Positions 36,020 through 45,785 are shown, counted from the stretch's first letter. The stretch: 64,000 nt of DNA from Fodinibius sp036381435 (GCA_036381435.1 DASVCW010000013.1:62001-126000), one strand, 5' to 3'. The notes: generated by a model not told the origin, from the sequence alone. Numbers and translations are program-made.

Positions 36020-38935
36020 ATGAGCATCGATTTTAACAAAGAACGTTTTCTGCACCGGCACATTGGCTCTGATGACAGCCAGATAAAGGAGATGCTTTCC
36101 CTAATTGGTGCGTCTTCGCTTGAAGAACTGATTGATGAAACTGTGCCGAAAAATATCCGCCTGAAAAAAGAGATGGACCTGGATGAGCCGATGAGTGAAT
36201 ATCGCTTTTTGGAGCAGTTTCGCGAGTTGGCATCCCAAAACAAGATTTTTGAATCGTATATCGGGCTGGGTTATTATGATACTTTGACTCCCAATGTCAT
36301 TTTACGAAACGTACTTGAAAATCCGGGCTGGTACACTGCTTATACGCCTTACCAGGCTGAAATTGCGCAGGGACGGCTGGAAGCACTAATTAATTTCCAG
36401 ACCATGGTTTCTGATTTAACGGGGCGCGAACTGGCCAATGCTTCTTTGCTTGATGAAGGAACCGCTGCCGCCGAAGCAATGTCTATGTTTTATTCACTGC
36501 GTCGGGGTGCGAAACGGAAGAAGGCCAATACCTTTTTTGTTTCTGAATGGTGTCATTCTCAAACCATTGATGTAGTGCAGGGGCGGGCCGAACCGCTGGG
36601 AATCAGTGTAGTAGTGGGAGATCACAGGAAACTGGATGTGACCGACCCTGAACTTTTCGGGATGCTGCTGCAATATCCTGGTACGAATGGTTCCGTTGAA
36701 GATTATTCTGGCCTGATTGAAGCTGCTCAGGAACATGATAATAAAGTAGTGGTTATGGCTGACTTACTGAGCCTTACCCTGTTAACTCCACCCGGTGAAA
36801 TGGGCGCCGATGTGGTAGCGGGATCAACCCAGCGGTTTGGCGTTCCTATGGGATATGGCGGTCCGCACGCCGCTTATTTTGCCACTCGTGAAGAGTACAA
36901 GCGTAAAATCCCGGGACGTATCATCGGTGTAACCCAGGATACGGAAGGCAATCCTGTCTATCGTATGGCGCTGCAAACGCGTGAGCAGCATATTCGACGC
37001 GAAAAAGCAACATCTAATATTTGTACGGCACAGGTTTTACTGGCAGTGATTGCAGGATTTTATGCCGTCTATCACGGGCCAAAGGGTCTTCGTCGCATCG
37101 CCGAACGTATTCACGGTCTCACCAAAGTGATGCATAAAGGGCTTGAAAAACTTGGCTTTAAAGTCGAAAATGAGCTTTACTTTGATACGCTGAAAGTTGC
37201 CTTAGACGGCAAAGAGCAGCAGCAGAAACTTCGGGAAGCATCGCTGGCTCAGAACCTTAACCTGCGTTATTTTGATGAAGCGGTTGTAGGTATTTCTTTC
37301 GATGAAGTGAAAGATCTTGATCATGTCGATGAATTGCTTACCATTTTTGCTTCCGTGAAGGGAGTTGAAAACAGCGTTGATGTAGAAAAGTTATCTGCCG
37401 AAGCTACGGTTGACTATCCCGATGCATTGATGCGACAATCGGCTTATTTAGAGCACCCGGTTTTCAATTTGTACCACTCTGAGCATGAGATGCTGCGCTA
37501 TATGAAAGAGCTGGAAAACCGTGATCTTTCTTTGGTTCATTCCATGATTTCACTGGGCTCATGTACGATGAAGCTCAATGCTACCTCAGAAATGATCCCG
37601 CTTACCTGGCCGGAATTCGGGAAACTTCACCCGTTTGCTCCGGAAGATCAGGTTCAAGGTTATCATGAACTGTTTGAAAAACTCGAGCATCAGTTAAAAG
37701 TAATCACTGGTTTTGCCGCAGTTTCGCTGCAACCGAATTCGGGGGCACAAGGGGAATTTGCAGGATTAATGACGATTCGCGCCTATCACAAGCACAATGG
37801 GGAAGGACATCGGAATGTAACGATTGTTCCTGATTCCGCTCATGGAACCAATCCCGCCAGTGCAGTGATGGCCGGGATGAATGTAGTGGTCACCAAATGT
37901 GATGAACACGGCGATATCGATCTTGATGATCTTCGTGAGAAAGTTGAAAAGCATAAAGAAAATCTTGCCGCGTTGATGGTGACTTATCCATCTACACACG
38001 GGGTTTTCGAGGAAGACATCAAAGAAATTTGCGAGGTGATTCACGGCAGCGGCGGACTCGTTTATATGGACGGCGCTAATATGAATGCCCAGGTGGGACT
38101 CACAAGTCCTGCCAAAGTAGGGGCTGATGTCTGTCATCTCAATCTCCACAAAACATTTTGTATTCCACATGGCGGAGGCGGGCCGGGAATGGGTCCGATT
38201 GCGGTAACCAAAGAACTGGAACCATTTTTGCCGGGAAATGCCATAGTGAAAGCCGGGGGAGATGAAGCGATTTCGGGCATCTCGGCCGCTCCCTGGGGAA
38301 GCGCCAGTATTCTCACCATTTCATACGCTTATATAAAAATGATGGGAGCCGAAGGGTTGAAACGAGCTACGGAAGTGGCTATTTTGAATGCCAATTATTT
38401 AAAAGACCGGTTGAAAGATCATTACCCCATTTTATATACCGGTAAAAACGGACGTACTGCGCATGAGTTTATCGTTGATCTTCGTCCCTTCAAAGAATCA
38501 GCGAATATCGAAGCCATCGACATAGCAAAGCGACTGATGGACTACGGGTTTCACGCTCCGACCATGTCGTTCCCCGTACCCGGCACATTGATGGTAGAAC
38601 CGACCGAAAGCGAATCGAAGAAAGAGCTTGACCGTTTTTGTGAAGCGATGATCTCCATTCGGGAGGAAATTCGCGAAGTGGAAGAGGGGAAAGCAGATTC
38701 AGAAAACAATGTGCTGAAAAACGCTCCCCATACGATGCGAGTGGCAATGTCGGAAGAATGGGAGCATTCCTACAGTCGTGAAAAAGCTATTTTCCCACTG
38801 GATTATCTTCGATTCAACAAATTCTGGCCTGCTGTAAGCCGGGTAGACGACGCCTACGGAGACCGGAACCTCATGTGTAGCTGTTTGCCCATCGAAGCTT
38901 ATGCCGAAGGCCAAGAACCCGCAGCTGTGGATTAG
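36020..38935 (+). CDS. gcvP: glycine dehydrogenase (decarboxylating), P-protein
   Basis: 971 residues, the single-chain P-protein of the glycine cleavage system. It decarboxylates glycine using pyridoxal phosphate and passes the aminomethyl group to lipoyl H-protein. The PLP lysine lies in LNLHKTFCIPHGGGGPG; the N-terminal half is the pseudo-duplicate typical of the fused form (ANASLLDEGTAAAEAM, then VAGSTQRFGVPMGYGGPHAAY). H- and T-protein genes are not in the window. Confidence 0.97.
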   Translation: MSIDFNKERFLHRHIGSDDSQIKEMLSLIGASSLEELIDETVPKNIRLKKEMDLDEPMSEYRFLEQFRELASQNKIFESYIGLGYYDTLTPNVILRNVLENPGWYTAYTPYQAEIAQGRLEALINFQTMVSDLTGRELANASLLDEGTAAAEAMSMFYSLRRGAKRKKANTFFVSEWCHSQTIDVVQGRAEPLGISVVVGDHRKLDVTDPELFGMLLQYPGTNGSVEDYSGLIEAAQEHDNKVVVMADLLSLTLLTPPGEMGADVVAGSTQRFGVPMGYGGPHAAYFATREEYKRKIPGRIIGVTQDTEGNPVYRMALQTREQHIRREKATSNICTAQVLLAVIAGFYAVYHGPKGLRRIAERIHGLTKVMHKGLEKLGFKVENELYFDTLKVALDGKEQQQKLREASLAQNLNLRYFDEAVVGISFDEVKDLDHVDELLTIFASVKGVENSVDVEKLSAEATVDYPDALMRQSAYLEHPVFNLYHSEHEMLRYMKELENRDLSLVHSMISLGSCTMKLNATSEMIPLTWPEFGKLHPFAPEDQVQGYHELFEKLEHQLKVITGFAAVSLQPNSGAQGEFAGLMTIRAYHKHNGEGHRNVTIVPDSAHGTNPASAVMAGMNVVVTKCDEHGDIDLDDLREKVEKHKENLAALMVTYPSTHGVFEEDIKEICEVIHGSGGLVYMDGANMNAQVGLTSPAKVGADVCHLNLHKTFCIPHGGGGPGMGPIAVTKELEPFLPGNAIVKAGGDEAISGISAAPWGSASILTISYAYIKMMGAEGLKRATEVAILNANYLKDRLKDHYPILYTGKNGRTAHEFIVDLRPFKESANIEAIDIAKRLMDYGFHAPTMSFPVPGTLMVEPTESESKKELDRFCEAMISIREEIREVEEGKADSENNVLKNAPHTMRVAMSEEWEHSYSREKAIFPLDYLRFNKFWPAVSRVDDAYGDRNLMCSCLPIEAYAEGQEPAAVD

Positions 38936-39010
38936 AATGGAACACGGATGGAGCAGATTTTGCAGATTTTCACTGATAAATAATATCTGCGGGGATCAGT
39001 AAAATCCGTT

Positions 39011-39457
39011 TCATCTGCGTTCAATACTACTTTCGATGTTGATGTCGCTCATTAAGGTGCGGTGAACGGGGCATTTTTCGGAGATCTCCAGGAGCTTATC
39101 AAGCTGCTCATCCGTCAGATCACCTTTCACAATCAGGTCCTTTTCTATTTTATCAATTTTACTTTCCGGGTCTTCACAGTGCAGGCAATCTTCTTCATGG
39201 CTTTTGTGATGGCGTAATTCCATATACAAATCACCCAGCTTCCAGTTCTTTTGCTGAGCATACATTTTAACGGTCATTAATGAGCATGAGCCGAGCGACA
39301 TCAACAGGTAATCGTAGGGGTCGGGACCTTCGTTGTTTCCGCCTGCGCTTTCCGGTTCATCGGCTACCATTTGATGACTGCCTGCGTTAAGCGTAGACGT
39401 AAACTTTTCATCAGCAGGAAGATGGATGTGAACGATCTTTTTATCAGGTTGAGACAT
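39011..39457 (-). CDS. OsmC-family protein
   Basis: 148 residues from the ATG at 39457 (MSQPDKKIVHIHLPADE). OsmC fold with the two family cysteines: SLGSCSLMTVKMY and SEKCPVHRTL. An additional CLHCEDPE motif sits in a loop. It differs from the OsmC at 4805 (longer loops, no GAAHAGC). Related to the YhfA/ HTH-less OsmC group. Probable thiol peroxidase. Confidence 0.85.
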   Translation of the reverse strand: MSQPDKKIVHIHLPADEKFTSTLNAGSHQMVADEPESAGGNNEGPDPYDYLLMSLGSCSLMTVKMYAQQKNWKLGDLYMELRHHKSHEEDCLHCEDPESKIDKIEKDLIVKGDLTDEQLDKLLEISEKCPVHRTLMSDINIESSIERR

Positions 39458-39552
39458 AGCAGCAGGGATTATATTGTTAAAATTAGCCACGGATTTCACG
39501 TATGAAAGGGTATGAGTTACTTCATCCGTTCTAATCCGTGCAAATCTGCGGC

Positions 39553-40086
39553 TTAAACATCATACTTTTCTTTTAAAACATTCAGGTGGTGTTTTTCATG
39601 TCCGGCAATTATGTAGACCAGGGCCCGAACCGAAACAGGGTATTCATTTGCAATGCCTCTTCGTTTTATCTGTTCCTGACTAAAGCTGCTGAACATGCTG
39701 ATGTTGGCATTTCGCAAGGCATCATATTCAGCGGCCAAATTTTGTAAATCACGTTCTTCAAAGCGGGCGTTTGCAACATATTCATCCTGATCAAATCCCG
39801 GTAAAGAGGTTTGATCACCCCGGCTGATGCATAAAGCACGATAGGCCATAACACGTTCTGTGTCTATCAGGTGCCCGACTACTTGCCGTATACTCCATTT
39901 TCCTTCCGCATAACTATAATTTGCTTGTTGAGGTGAAAGGCTATGAATCAGGGCAGTCACTTTTTTTTCCTGTTGAATAAGCACAGGGATAATATTTTCA
40001 AATTTAACGAGTGAAATATACCCTTCGTAAAAATCGGCATATTCATCGGAGTTCGGTTGGTTATCTTGCCAGTCTGAAAGAGGCAT
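39553..40086 (-). CDS. DinB-family protein
   Basis: 177 residues. Four-helix bundle with metal-site histidines in VVGHLIDTERVMAYR and the C-terminal HEKHHLNVL, plus the KWSIRQVVGH signature of the DinB_2 subgroup. Likely a metal-dependent enzyme or stress protein of unknown substrate. It follows the OsmC gene on the same strand (95-bp gap), so both may form one stress transcript; the first DinB gene at 567 is only distantly similar. Confidence 0.88.
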   Translation of the reverse strand: MPLSDWQDNQPNSDEYADFYEGYISLVKFENIIPVLIQQEKKVTALIHSLSPQQANYSYAEGKWSIRQVVGHLIDTERVMAYRALCISRGDQTSLPGFDQDEYVANARFEERDLQNLAAEYDALRNANISMFSSFSQEQIKRRGIANEYPVSVRALVYIIAGHEKHHLNVLKEKYDV

Positions 40087-40298
40087 GTGGTTTTATTCTA
40101 TTTAGTTTCGTTTCATTCTATCTCGAAACCTTTAGGATTAGGATCTATAGCAGAAAATACACTAGGTATAGATAAAGAAAAAATTGCAAAAGATGCTGAA
40201 ACTCCCCAAGGGATGCCTACGGCGAAATTCAGCATGACATAGTTTTTTTATGGGCAATTTTATCCGTGCCTATCTGTGAAAATCTGTGGCTAAAACAA

Positions 40299-40325
40299 AA
40301 AAGGCCCCGATGCATCGGGGCCTTT
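40299..40325 (-). terminator. Rho-independent terminator of the M16 peptidase operon
   Basis: aaaggccccga / tcggggccttt stem with TGCA loop; on the minus strand it is followed by TTTTTTG. It lies just after the stop of the downstream M16 gene. Confidence 0.9.
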
Positions 40326-40348
40326 CAAAATCAGAAAACAAATAAAGC

Positions 40349-42415
40349 CTATTTGTTCGGTTGATGGCTTTCAACCGTCATTTCAGCCCTTTTCTGTCCG
40401 TCAACAAGGGTGATTTGAGAATAAGGATAAGCGACACCATCAACAGTTTTCCAATCAGCGTAGTGATTTTCTACCGTAACGGTTTTACCCTGCATCGGCA
40501 CAAACTTTTGAAATTTCATTATAACGGGATAGTGGGTTGCCTGGTCAAGCAAAAGATTAAGATTAGTATCACCCACTTTTACGCTGATCGCGTTATAAGT
40601 TTTTCCATCAATCGTTTCTGTTCCCGTAAATACAGGTTCCAGTTCACCATTTTTTAATGCGATTGCGATAATACTTCTGTTGAGTGATGCTTTTAGTCCT
40701 GAAACCATAGGTGATGCGGCCGGCAGTGGACGTTTTATCGCGCCCATGCTCATCATAGCTTTGCCGTTTTTATAGCTTAAAACCATTGTTCCGCGAGGCG
40801 TTTCTAAGGTTTGTTCTATAGTATCAGGATAATCCATGGTCATGGTGGTGGGGATGGTTCGATTCATCGCTAACACTTCACCCGAAACACTTAGCGTATT
40901 AAGTTGAGTATCCGCGGCAATAATAGCTTGTGCCATGCTAACAAGCAATTCAGAACCTTTAGCGACATCGCCTTCAGCCAGTTGTTTTTTGTCATCACCC
41001 GGTTGAGGAATGGTGATGTCAATGATATTTACCTCACCGTACTTTTGCAGCTGATCCCCAATCTGCTCTTTATTACCCACTACCAAAATCTGTAATTGAT
41101 CGGGATTCATATATTTTTGAGCCACTCTTTGAACGTCTTCAACCGTTGTGGCCTTAACGCCTTCGATATATTGTTCAAAAGAGTTGGCCGGCAGACCCCG
41201 ATAGGCATATGACATCTGCTGGTAGAGCACCTGCTCATAACTGTCATACTCAAATACGGCAGAATTCAGTATCTGATCTTTTGTGGCTTGCAGTTCTTCT
41301 TCGGTGATCGGTTCATTCTGCAGACGTTCCACTTCCTTGATAATAGCATCAATCGCTTCAGCCGTCGTAGCACTTTTGGTCATCACCCCGGTATAAAACT
41401 GTCCGGGATAGAAACTGTTCATTCCGTAATGGCCGAAAACGCTATAAGCTAAACCCATATCGGTTCGAACCACTTGGAACAAACGTCCTGAAAAGCCTCC
41501 GCTCAGAACCTGATTCATCACCTGGATTTTAGCATAATCAGGATTACTTCGCAGACCGCCCAGGTGCCCCATCATCACAAAGCTTTGATTAACGTTTGAC
41601 TTGTTGATAAAGTTGATGCTGTGCTGGGGTTCATAATTAACCTGAGGAAAATCAAGGCTGGCTTCTTTACCGGTTGGGAAATCGGCAAAGGCTTTTTGCA
41701 GCTTTTCTTTCATTTCCGAAGCTTCAAAATCGCCGACTACGCCTACCATTAAGTTTTCGGCTACAAAATATTCATCATGAAAGTTAACTAAATCTTCACG
41801 AGTGATATTATTGATGGTTTCATATTCAGTATTGCGCCCGTAGACAGTGTTTTTGCCGTAAATGAGTCGGTCGAATTCACGAAAACCAATTTGCCGAGGG
41901 TTATCATTACGACGCGATATCCCTGATTTCGTTCGTGTTTTGGCAAGCTCTATTTTGTCTTCAGGGAAGACCGGATTTGCCAGCACATCAACAAGAACCG
42001 GGAGCAGATTTTCGAAATCTTCTTTGAGCACATTCAGCCGCCCCCCGCCGGAGCTGAAGCCGATCCAGGTTTCGATACTTGCCGCGTTGTTTTCAAGCAA
42101 TACGTTCAGTTCATCAGCCGGATGAGCTTCGGTTCCTCCTGATCGAATAACCATACCGGTGATCGAAGCAAGACCAGTTTTTTCATTGGGAACCATCACC
42201 CCGCCAGTGCGTATTTCAACATTTACATTGATCAGCGGGAGTTCATTATCCTCAACCAGGAAAAATTTAATGCCGTTATCGGTAGTAAAGGTTTCTACCT
42301 GGGGCTTTTGAAATTCATTGATTTCGGGATACGTGAGCTCATCATATCTTTTCTGGGCCTGCGAGAATGAGGCGGCAAAAAAGACCAACAGACAGGTAAA
42401 AGTTAATTTTTTCAT
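40349..42415 (-). CDS. M16 peptidase subunit, apparently non-catalytic
   Basis: 688 residues with a signal peptide (MKKLTFTCLLVFFAASFSQAQ) and two M16 halves. At the place of the HxxEH zinc motif it reads GLASITGMVIRSGG, so the metal site is lost. The C-terminal conserved GGFSGRLFQVVR segment and the SYAYRGLPANSF region are kept. It pairs with the HxxEH-bearing gene just upstream, the classical active/inactive arrangement. The last about 200 residues form an extra beta-rich domain. I start at the ATG at 42415 because the upstream frame only adds codons before the signal. Confidence 0.9.
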   Translation of the reverse strand: MKKLTFTCLLVFFAASFSQAQKRYDELTYPEINEFQKPQVETFTTDNGIKFFLVEDNELPLINVNVEIRTGGVMVPNEKTGLASITGMVIRSGGTEAHPADELNVLLENNAASIETWIGFSSGGGRLNVLKEDFENLLPVLVDVLANPVFPEDKIELAKTRTKSGISRRNDNPRQIGFREFDRLIYGKNTVYGRNTEYETINNITREDLVNFHDEYFVAENLMVGVVGDFEASEMKEKLQKAFADFPTGKEASLDFPQVNYEPQHSINFINKSNVNQSFVMMGHLGGLRSNPDYAKIQVMNQVLSGGFSGRLFQVVRTDMGLAYSVFGHYGMNSFYPGQFYTGVMTKSATTAEAIDAIIKEVERLQNEPITEEELQATKDQILNSAVFEYDSYEQVLYQQMSYAYRGLPANSFEQYIEGVKATTVEDVQRVAQKYMNPDQLQILVVGNKEQIGDQLQKYGEVNIIDITIPQPGDDKKQLAEGDVAKGSELLVSMAQAIIAADTQLNTLSVSGEVLAMNRTIPTTMTMDYPDTIEQTLETPRGTMVLSYKNGKAMMSMGAIKRPLPAASPMVSGLKASLNRSIIAIALKNGELEPVFTGTETIDGKTYNAISVKVGDTNLNLLLDQATHYPVIMKFQKFVPMQGKTVTVENHYADWKTVDGVAYPYSQITLVDGQKRAEMTVESHQPNK

Positions 42416-42458
42416 AATGCTTGAATGAATTTTATTCGAAATTTCTTTTGGAGATAAA

Positions 42459-43988
42459 TTATTTGCTTGCATCAGCGGCCTCCGCAACAGATTTATTTAC
42501 AATGGTGCCGACCGTACGGTTATCTTTGGCCAGGTACTTCTTAGCCACCCGTTGTAGATCATCTACCGTTACCTTTTCCAGTTCTTCCAGATTGGTAAAT
42601 ACCGTTCGCCAGTCGCCTGTTTGAGCTTCAGCGGCGGCAAAAGCGCGGGCTAAGCCTGTATTCGAATCAAGACGTCTGATTAGATTGGCGCGTGCTTTAG
42701 TACGGACACGATCGAGGGCTTCTTTAGATATGTCACCGTTTTTAGCACGTTCAATGATTTTATATATGGCGGTCTCAAGGCTGTCCGCATTAACGCCCCT
42801 GTTAGGTACTCCTACTACACCAAAGAGCGAACTGAATTTGTCCCCGGGAAAACCATTTATGAGCTGAACAGCCAGAGCCATTTTCTTTTCCTCAACCAAC
42901 TCTTTGTACATAATTGATGTACGGCCACCCGCTAAAACAGAAGCCAGTAAATCCAAAGCTTTATCATCGGGATGTTCTGCATTTACGGTGTGATAACCAA
43001 TTAAAAGAAAGGGCTGAGACTGATCTTTTATAACAAACCGTCGTTCCTCTTGCTGGTCAGGTGCTTCCACTTGAACAAGAGGGGGAGCCGGCGCGGCGGG
43101 AATATTGCCAAAATAGGTTTTCGCCAGTTCTTTAGCTCGTTCGGCCGTAATATCGCCGGCAATGGCTATGGTGATGTTGTTGGGCACATAATAGGTGTTA
43201 TAAAAATCACGGGCGGCTTCCATCGTGGTATTGGTGATCGTAGAATGCCAACCAACGACCGGACGGCCATAAGGGTGATCGGGATAAGCTACCGTCAGAA
43301 ATTTTTCTATCAGGCGCCCAACGGGACTTGATTCCGATCTCATGCGTCGCTCTTCACGAACAACCTCTTTCTCTTTATAAAACTCCCTGAATACCGGATT
43401 TTTGAAGCGGTACGACTCCAGGCTGAACCACAATTCTGCACGATTTTCGGGCAGGCTGTAGAAATAGTTGGTCCGGTCGGCATTAGTAGTTGCGTTCATG
43501 CCCACGCCGCCGTTACGGTCAACAATCTGGGCAAACTCATTATTCACCACATACTGCCCGGCTTCTTCCTGAAGCTTCTTAAACTCATCCCAGAGCTTGT
43601 TTAGTTTGGTTGAATCAACCTGAGAACTTTGCTTCTCGGCCAGCCACTTCTGATAGGTTTCATCCAGCTCTTGAAGAACCTTCTTTTCTTCCTCCCAATT
43701 AGTGGTTCCCACATAATGAGTGCCCTTAAAGGCCATGTGTTCAAAAATGTGCGCGATACCAAGATATTTATCAGGTTCATTAACCCCGCCAACATTCACA
43801 TAGGTTACAAAACTGACCACCGGAGCCACGGGGCGTTCAATGATAACAAAGGTGAGTCCGTTATCGAGGGTGAATTCGGTTACTTTTTCTTCGAAATCTT
43901 CGAGTGATTGCGCGTACCCCGCCTGATGAAAAGGCAATGAAAGCAGCATGAACAATCCCAACGCAGATATTATTTTTTTTAACTTCAT
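42459..43988 (-). CDS. M16 zinc peptidase, active subunit
   Basis: 509 residues, signal peptide MKLKKIISALGLFMLLSLPF. Zinc motif HxxEH is HIFEHMAFKGT, with a downstream glutamate in the ...ENRAELWFSLESYRF region. Two M16 halves; the C-terminal half includes VLAGGRTSIMYKELVEEKKM. It degrades small peptides or processes exported proteins in the periplasm. The partner begins 43 bp downstream. Confidence 0.93.
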   Translation of the reverse strand: MKLKKIISALGLFMLLSLPFHQAGYAQSLEDFEEKVTEFTLDNGLTFVIIERPVAPVVSFVTYVNVGGVNEPDKYLGIAHIFEHMAFKGTHYVGTTNWEEEKKVLQELDETYQKWLAEKQSSQVDSTKLNKLWDEFKKLQEEAGQYVVNNEFAQIVDRNGGVGMNATTNADRTNYFYSLPENRAELWFSLESYRFKNPVFREFYKEKEVVREERRMRSESSPVGRLIEKFLTVAYPDHPYGRPVVGWHSTITNTTMEAARDFYNTYYVPNNITIAIAGDITAERAKELAKTYFGNIPAAPAPPLVQVEAPDQQEERRFVIKDQSQPFLLIGYHTVNAEHPDDKALDLLASVLAGGRTSIMYKELVEEKKMALAVQLINGFPGDKFSSLFGVVGVPNRGVNADSLETAIYKIIERAKNGDISKEALDRVRTKARANLIRRLDSNTGLARAFAAAEAQTGDWRTVFTNLEELEKVTVDDLQRVAKKYLAKDNRTVGTIVNKSVAEAADASK

Positions 43989-44160
43989 ACGGTCTTAGAT
44001 GATTTATTAAGGTTAACAGTGTTATCCAATATGGGGTTTGAAAATGATTTTTACAATTTTAAATAAAAATCGCTTTTCAAAATCACATAAATGAAAGGCA
44101 AATCATGCAGGCATACGGAAAAGGGAAACGATTGTTACAGTTAAAATTAAAATGACTGAT

Positions 44161-44337
44161 GGACCCACCCTTGCCGTAGGCAACTCGAGCCTTTCCTTTC
44201 GGACCTACCCTGAATCCCTCTCTATCAATCCCAAAAAGCGGATTGACAAGGAGGGATTTGAAAATCAGTTGGTTCTGTCCTCCTTCCTTGGCCCGGTGTT
44301 TTTGCCGGGGTAGGGAAGGAGCTAGAGGATGGGTCCG
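44161..44337. repeat. GGACCCACCC-family repeat, copy adjoining DUF559 3' side
   Basis: Core at 44200-44337: cggacctaccctgaatccct, internal stem ccctctctatcaatcc...ggattgacaaggaggg, second stem ccttccttggcccgg...ccggggtagggaagg, terminus gatgggtccg. A partial extra terminus (ggacccaccc) is at 44161-44170. It abuts the DUF559 stop codon. Confidence 0.8.
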
Positions 44338-44706
44338 CTATTCAAGATACTCCAATATTTTTCTTTTCACTTGCTCCATATCATCCAACTCCCCATTTTT
44401 TATCCGCAAAGTTGTCAGGCCGAGCCCTTCTAAAACGAGATCCCTTTGGTAATCGTAGTACTGTTGGTATTCGTGAATTTTACCGTCCAGTTCAATCACT
44501 AACTTCTTTTGGGGACAATAAAAATCAGCAATAAAAAAGTATCTTTTATAATTATACTGTTTATAAATGAAAGGCTTTTGCCTTACGAACCGATACTTCT
44601 TCAACCTCTTTTTTCTGAGATGCTCCCAAAGAAGTTGCTCACTTTCTGTTGGATTTTTTCGTAGCTTCCTTGCCAGCTCTGTAACTGATTTTTTTCTCTT
44701 TTTCAT
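44338..44706 (-). CDS. DUF559 endonuclease-like protein
   Basis: 122 residues of the DUF559 family (Vsr-like, PD-(D/E)XK nuclease fold). Typical start KLRKNPTESEQLLWEHLRKK; predicted catalytic residues in FIADFYCPQKKLVIELDGKIH (Asp, then Glu-x-Asp). Family function is not proven; nuclease activity is inferred from the fold. The gene is immediately bracketed by two copies of the GGACCCACCC repeat (stop codon within 1 bp of one, start 20 bp from the other). Confidence 0.9.
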   Translation of the reverse strand: MKKRKKSVTELARKLRKNPTESEQLLWEHLRKKRLKKYRFVRQKPFIYKQYNYKRYFFIADFYCPQKKLVIELDGKIHEYQQYYDYQRDLVLEGLGLTTLRIKNGELDDMEQVKRKILEYLE

Positions 44707-44725
44707 TGGTTTTTATTCTTGCAGG

Positions 44726-44853
44726 CGGACCCACCCTAAATCCCTCCCTATGCCGGAAAGCACGGCACAAGGAGGGACTTTTGGAACCTGCTTGGTTCCT
44801 CCTTCCTTGTCCCGTGGGTTTATGGGATAGGGAAGGAGCCGAGGATAGGTCCG
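44726..44853. repeat. GGACCCACCC-family repeat, copy adjoining DUF559 5' side
   Basis: cggacccaccctaaatccct, stem ccctccctatgccg...cggcacaaggaggg, second stem ccttccttgtccc...gggatagggaagg, terminus gaggataggtccg. Same orientation as the 44200-44337 copy. Confidence 0.85.
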
Positions 44854-44903
44854 CCAAGAGATAGCCCTCTGAATCCAACAGTTGTCGAAGACTTTTTATC
44901 AAC

Positions 44904-45113
44904 TTAAGTTTTTACTTCTTTGGCTTCTTTTTTATTAAAAATTTTTGTCCAAACGGCTGTTCCCGCTGCTACGCCTAAAGCGATAACCCAAGGGTGCGGG
45001 GTAAGGATAAGCTTAACGAAATCAACTGTGCCGGTATCGTTATATTGAATTAGGGCCCAATAAATCATGGTTCCGAAAAGAGCGTTTAAAAAATTGGTGA
45101 ATATTTTTTTCAT
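44904..45113 (-). CDS. small membrane protein, 69 aa
   Basis: Two membrane helices (FLNALFGTMIYWALIQY; PWVIALGVAAGTAVWTKIF) and a lysine-rich tail. Unknown. It is the last of a run of tiny membrane-protein genes on the minus strand next to the peptide-secretion cluster, so an immunity-type role is possible but not shown. Confidence 0.55.
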   Translation of the reverse strand: MKKIFTNFLNALFGTMIYWALIQYNDTGTVDFVKLILTPHPWVIALGVAAGTAVWTKIFNKKEAKEVKT

Positions 45114-45130
45114 AGTTGGAAGTGTTTGGA

Positions 45131-45340
45131 TTATGATGATTGATAATTAGCAAGAGGGATTATGTACCAAAAAATCATTGCATAAACTATTAATGCTAAG
45201 AATATCCATAATATAAGCGCGAAAATTCGATATGACTTTTTACTTAGTTTGTTCTGCTTCCATTTGTTGTCAACAATCACGGCAGCTACCGAAACGAGGG
45301 AAGCGGCTATAGTTAAAAGAGAAAGAGTAATTATATTCAT
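45131..45340 (-). CDS. small membrane protein, 69 aa
   Basis: Two helices (LSLLTIAASLVSVAAVIVDN; FALILWIFLALIVYAMIFW) with a basic loop (KWKQNKLSKKSYR). Unknown. It lies 17 bp upstream of the 44904 gene on the same strand, so the two are probably co-transcribed. Confidence 0.55.
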   Translation of the reverse strand: MNIITLSLLTIAASLVSVAAVIVDNKWKQNKLSKKSYRIFALILWIFLALIVYAMIFWYIIPLANYQSS

Positions 45341-45372
45341 GCGTTTACTATGAATGGCTGTAAAGTTAGCCT

Positions 45373-45448
45373 GTAAAGACAGATCGCATCTGTCTCATTT
45401 CTTAAAATCCGAGAAAGTTTTTAAAGACGCATTCAATGCCGTCTCTGT
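45373..45448 (-). repeat. GTAGAGACAGA repeat, copy 1
   Basis: gtaaagacagatcgcatctg ... agacgcattcaatgccgtct matches 51401-51477. Contains the palindrome agacgcattcaatgc-gtct. It lies in the 200-bp gap between two small membrane-protein genes. Confidence 0.7.
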
Positions 45449-45542
45449 GACCACCCTTGCCGTGAGGCATCCTTTTGGGAAACTCTTGAATAAGACGGAA
45501 GTACAACTTCCTTTGAGCATGTTCTGAAACTGTTATTAATAG

Positions 45543-45776
45543 CTATTTTACGACTGTGGCCTTCCGAACCCCTTTCCCAATAATCACCATTGGAATAACA
45601 GCCGTCCAAAGAAGTGGCATGGTAACCGAGAGCGAAACTTCTGGGTTGTCGATATGAATAATACTTAGAAGCCCCATTAGCACGCCCAGCAAGAAAAAGC
45701 CAAAGACTATATAACTGAGAGATTCTGCTGTAAACTGAAGGGAGCCGATTTTTAATGAAAGTGGTTCTTTAGCCAT
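45543..45776 (-). CDS. small membrane protein, 77 aa
   Basis: Two helices (YIVFGFFLLGVLMGLLSII; VTMPLLWTAVIPMVIIGKG). Short soluble start MAKEPLSLKIGSLQFTAESL. Unknown. Nine bp from the next gene upstream (45786), so both are likely one unit. Confidence 0.55.
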   Translation of the reverse strand: MAKEPLSLKIGSLQFTAESLSYIVFGFFLLGVLMGLLSIIHIDNPEVSLSVTMPLLWTAVIPMVIIGKGVRKATVVK

Positions 45777-45785
45777 GATGATTAT

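Noticed and set aside
44161..44337. An insertion sequence around DUF559
   Set aside because: No transposase and no paired direct repeats; the flanks are structured repeats, not IS ends.
44567..44830. ORF antisense to DUF559 and into the adjoining repeat
   Set aside because: Overlaps a family gene and a repeat; nothing supports translation.
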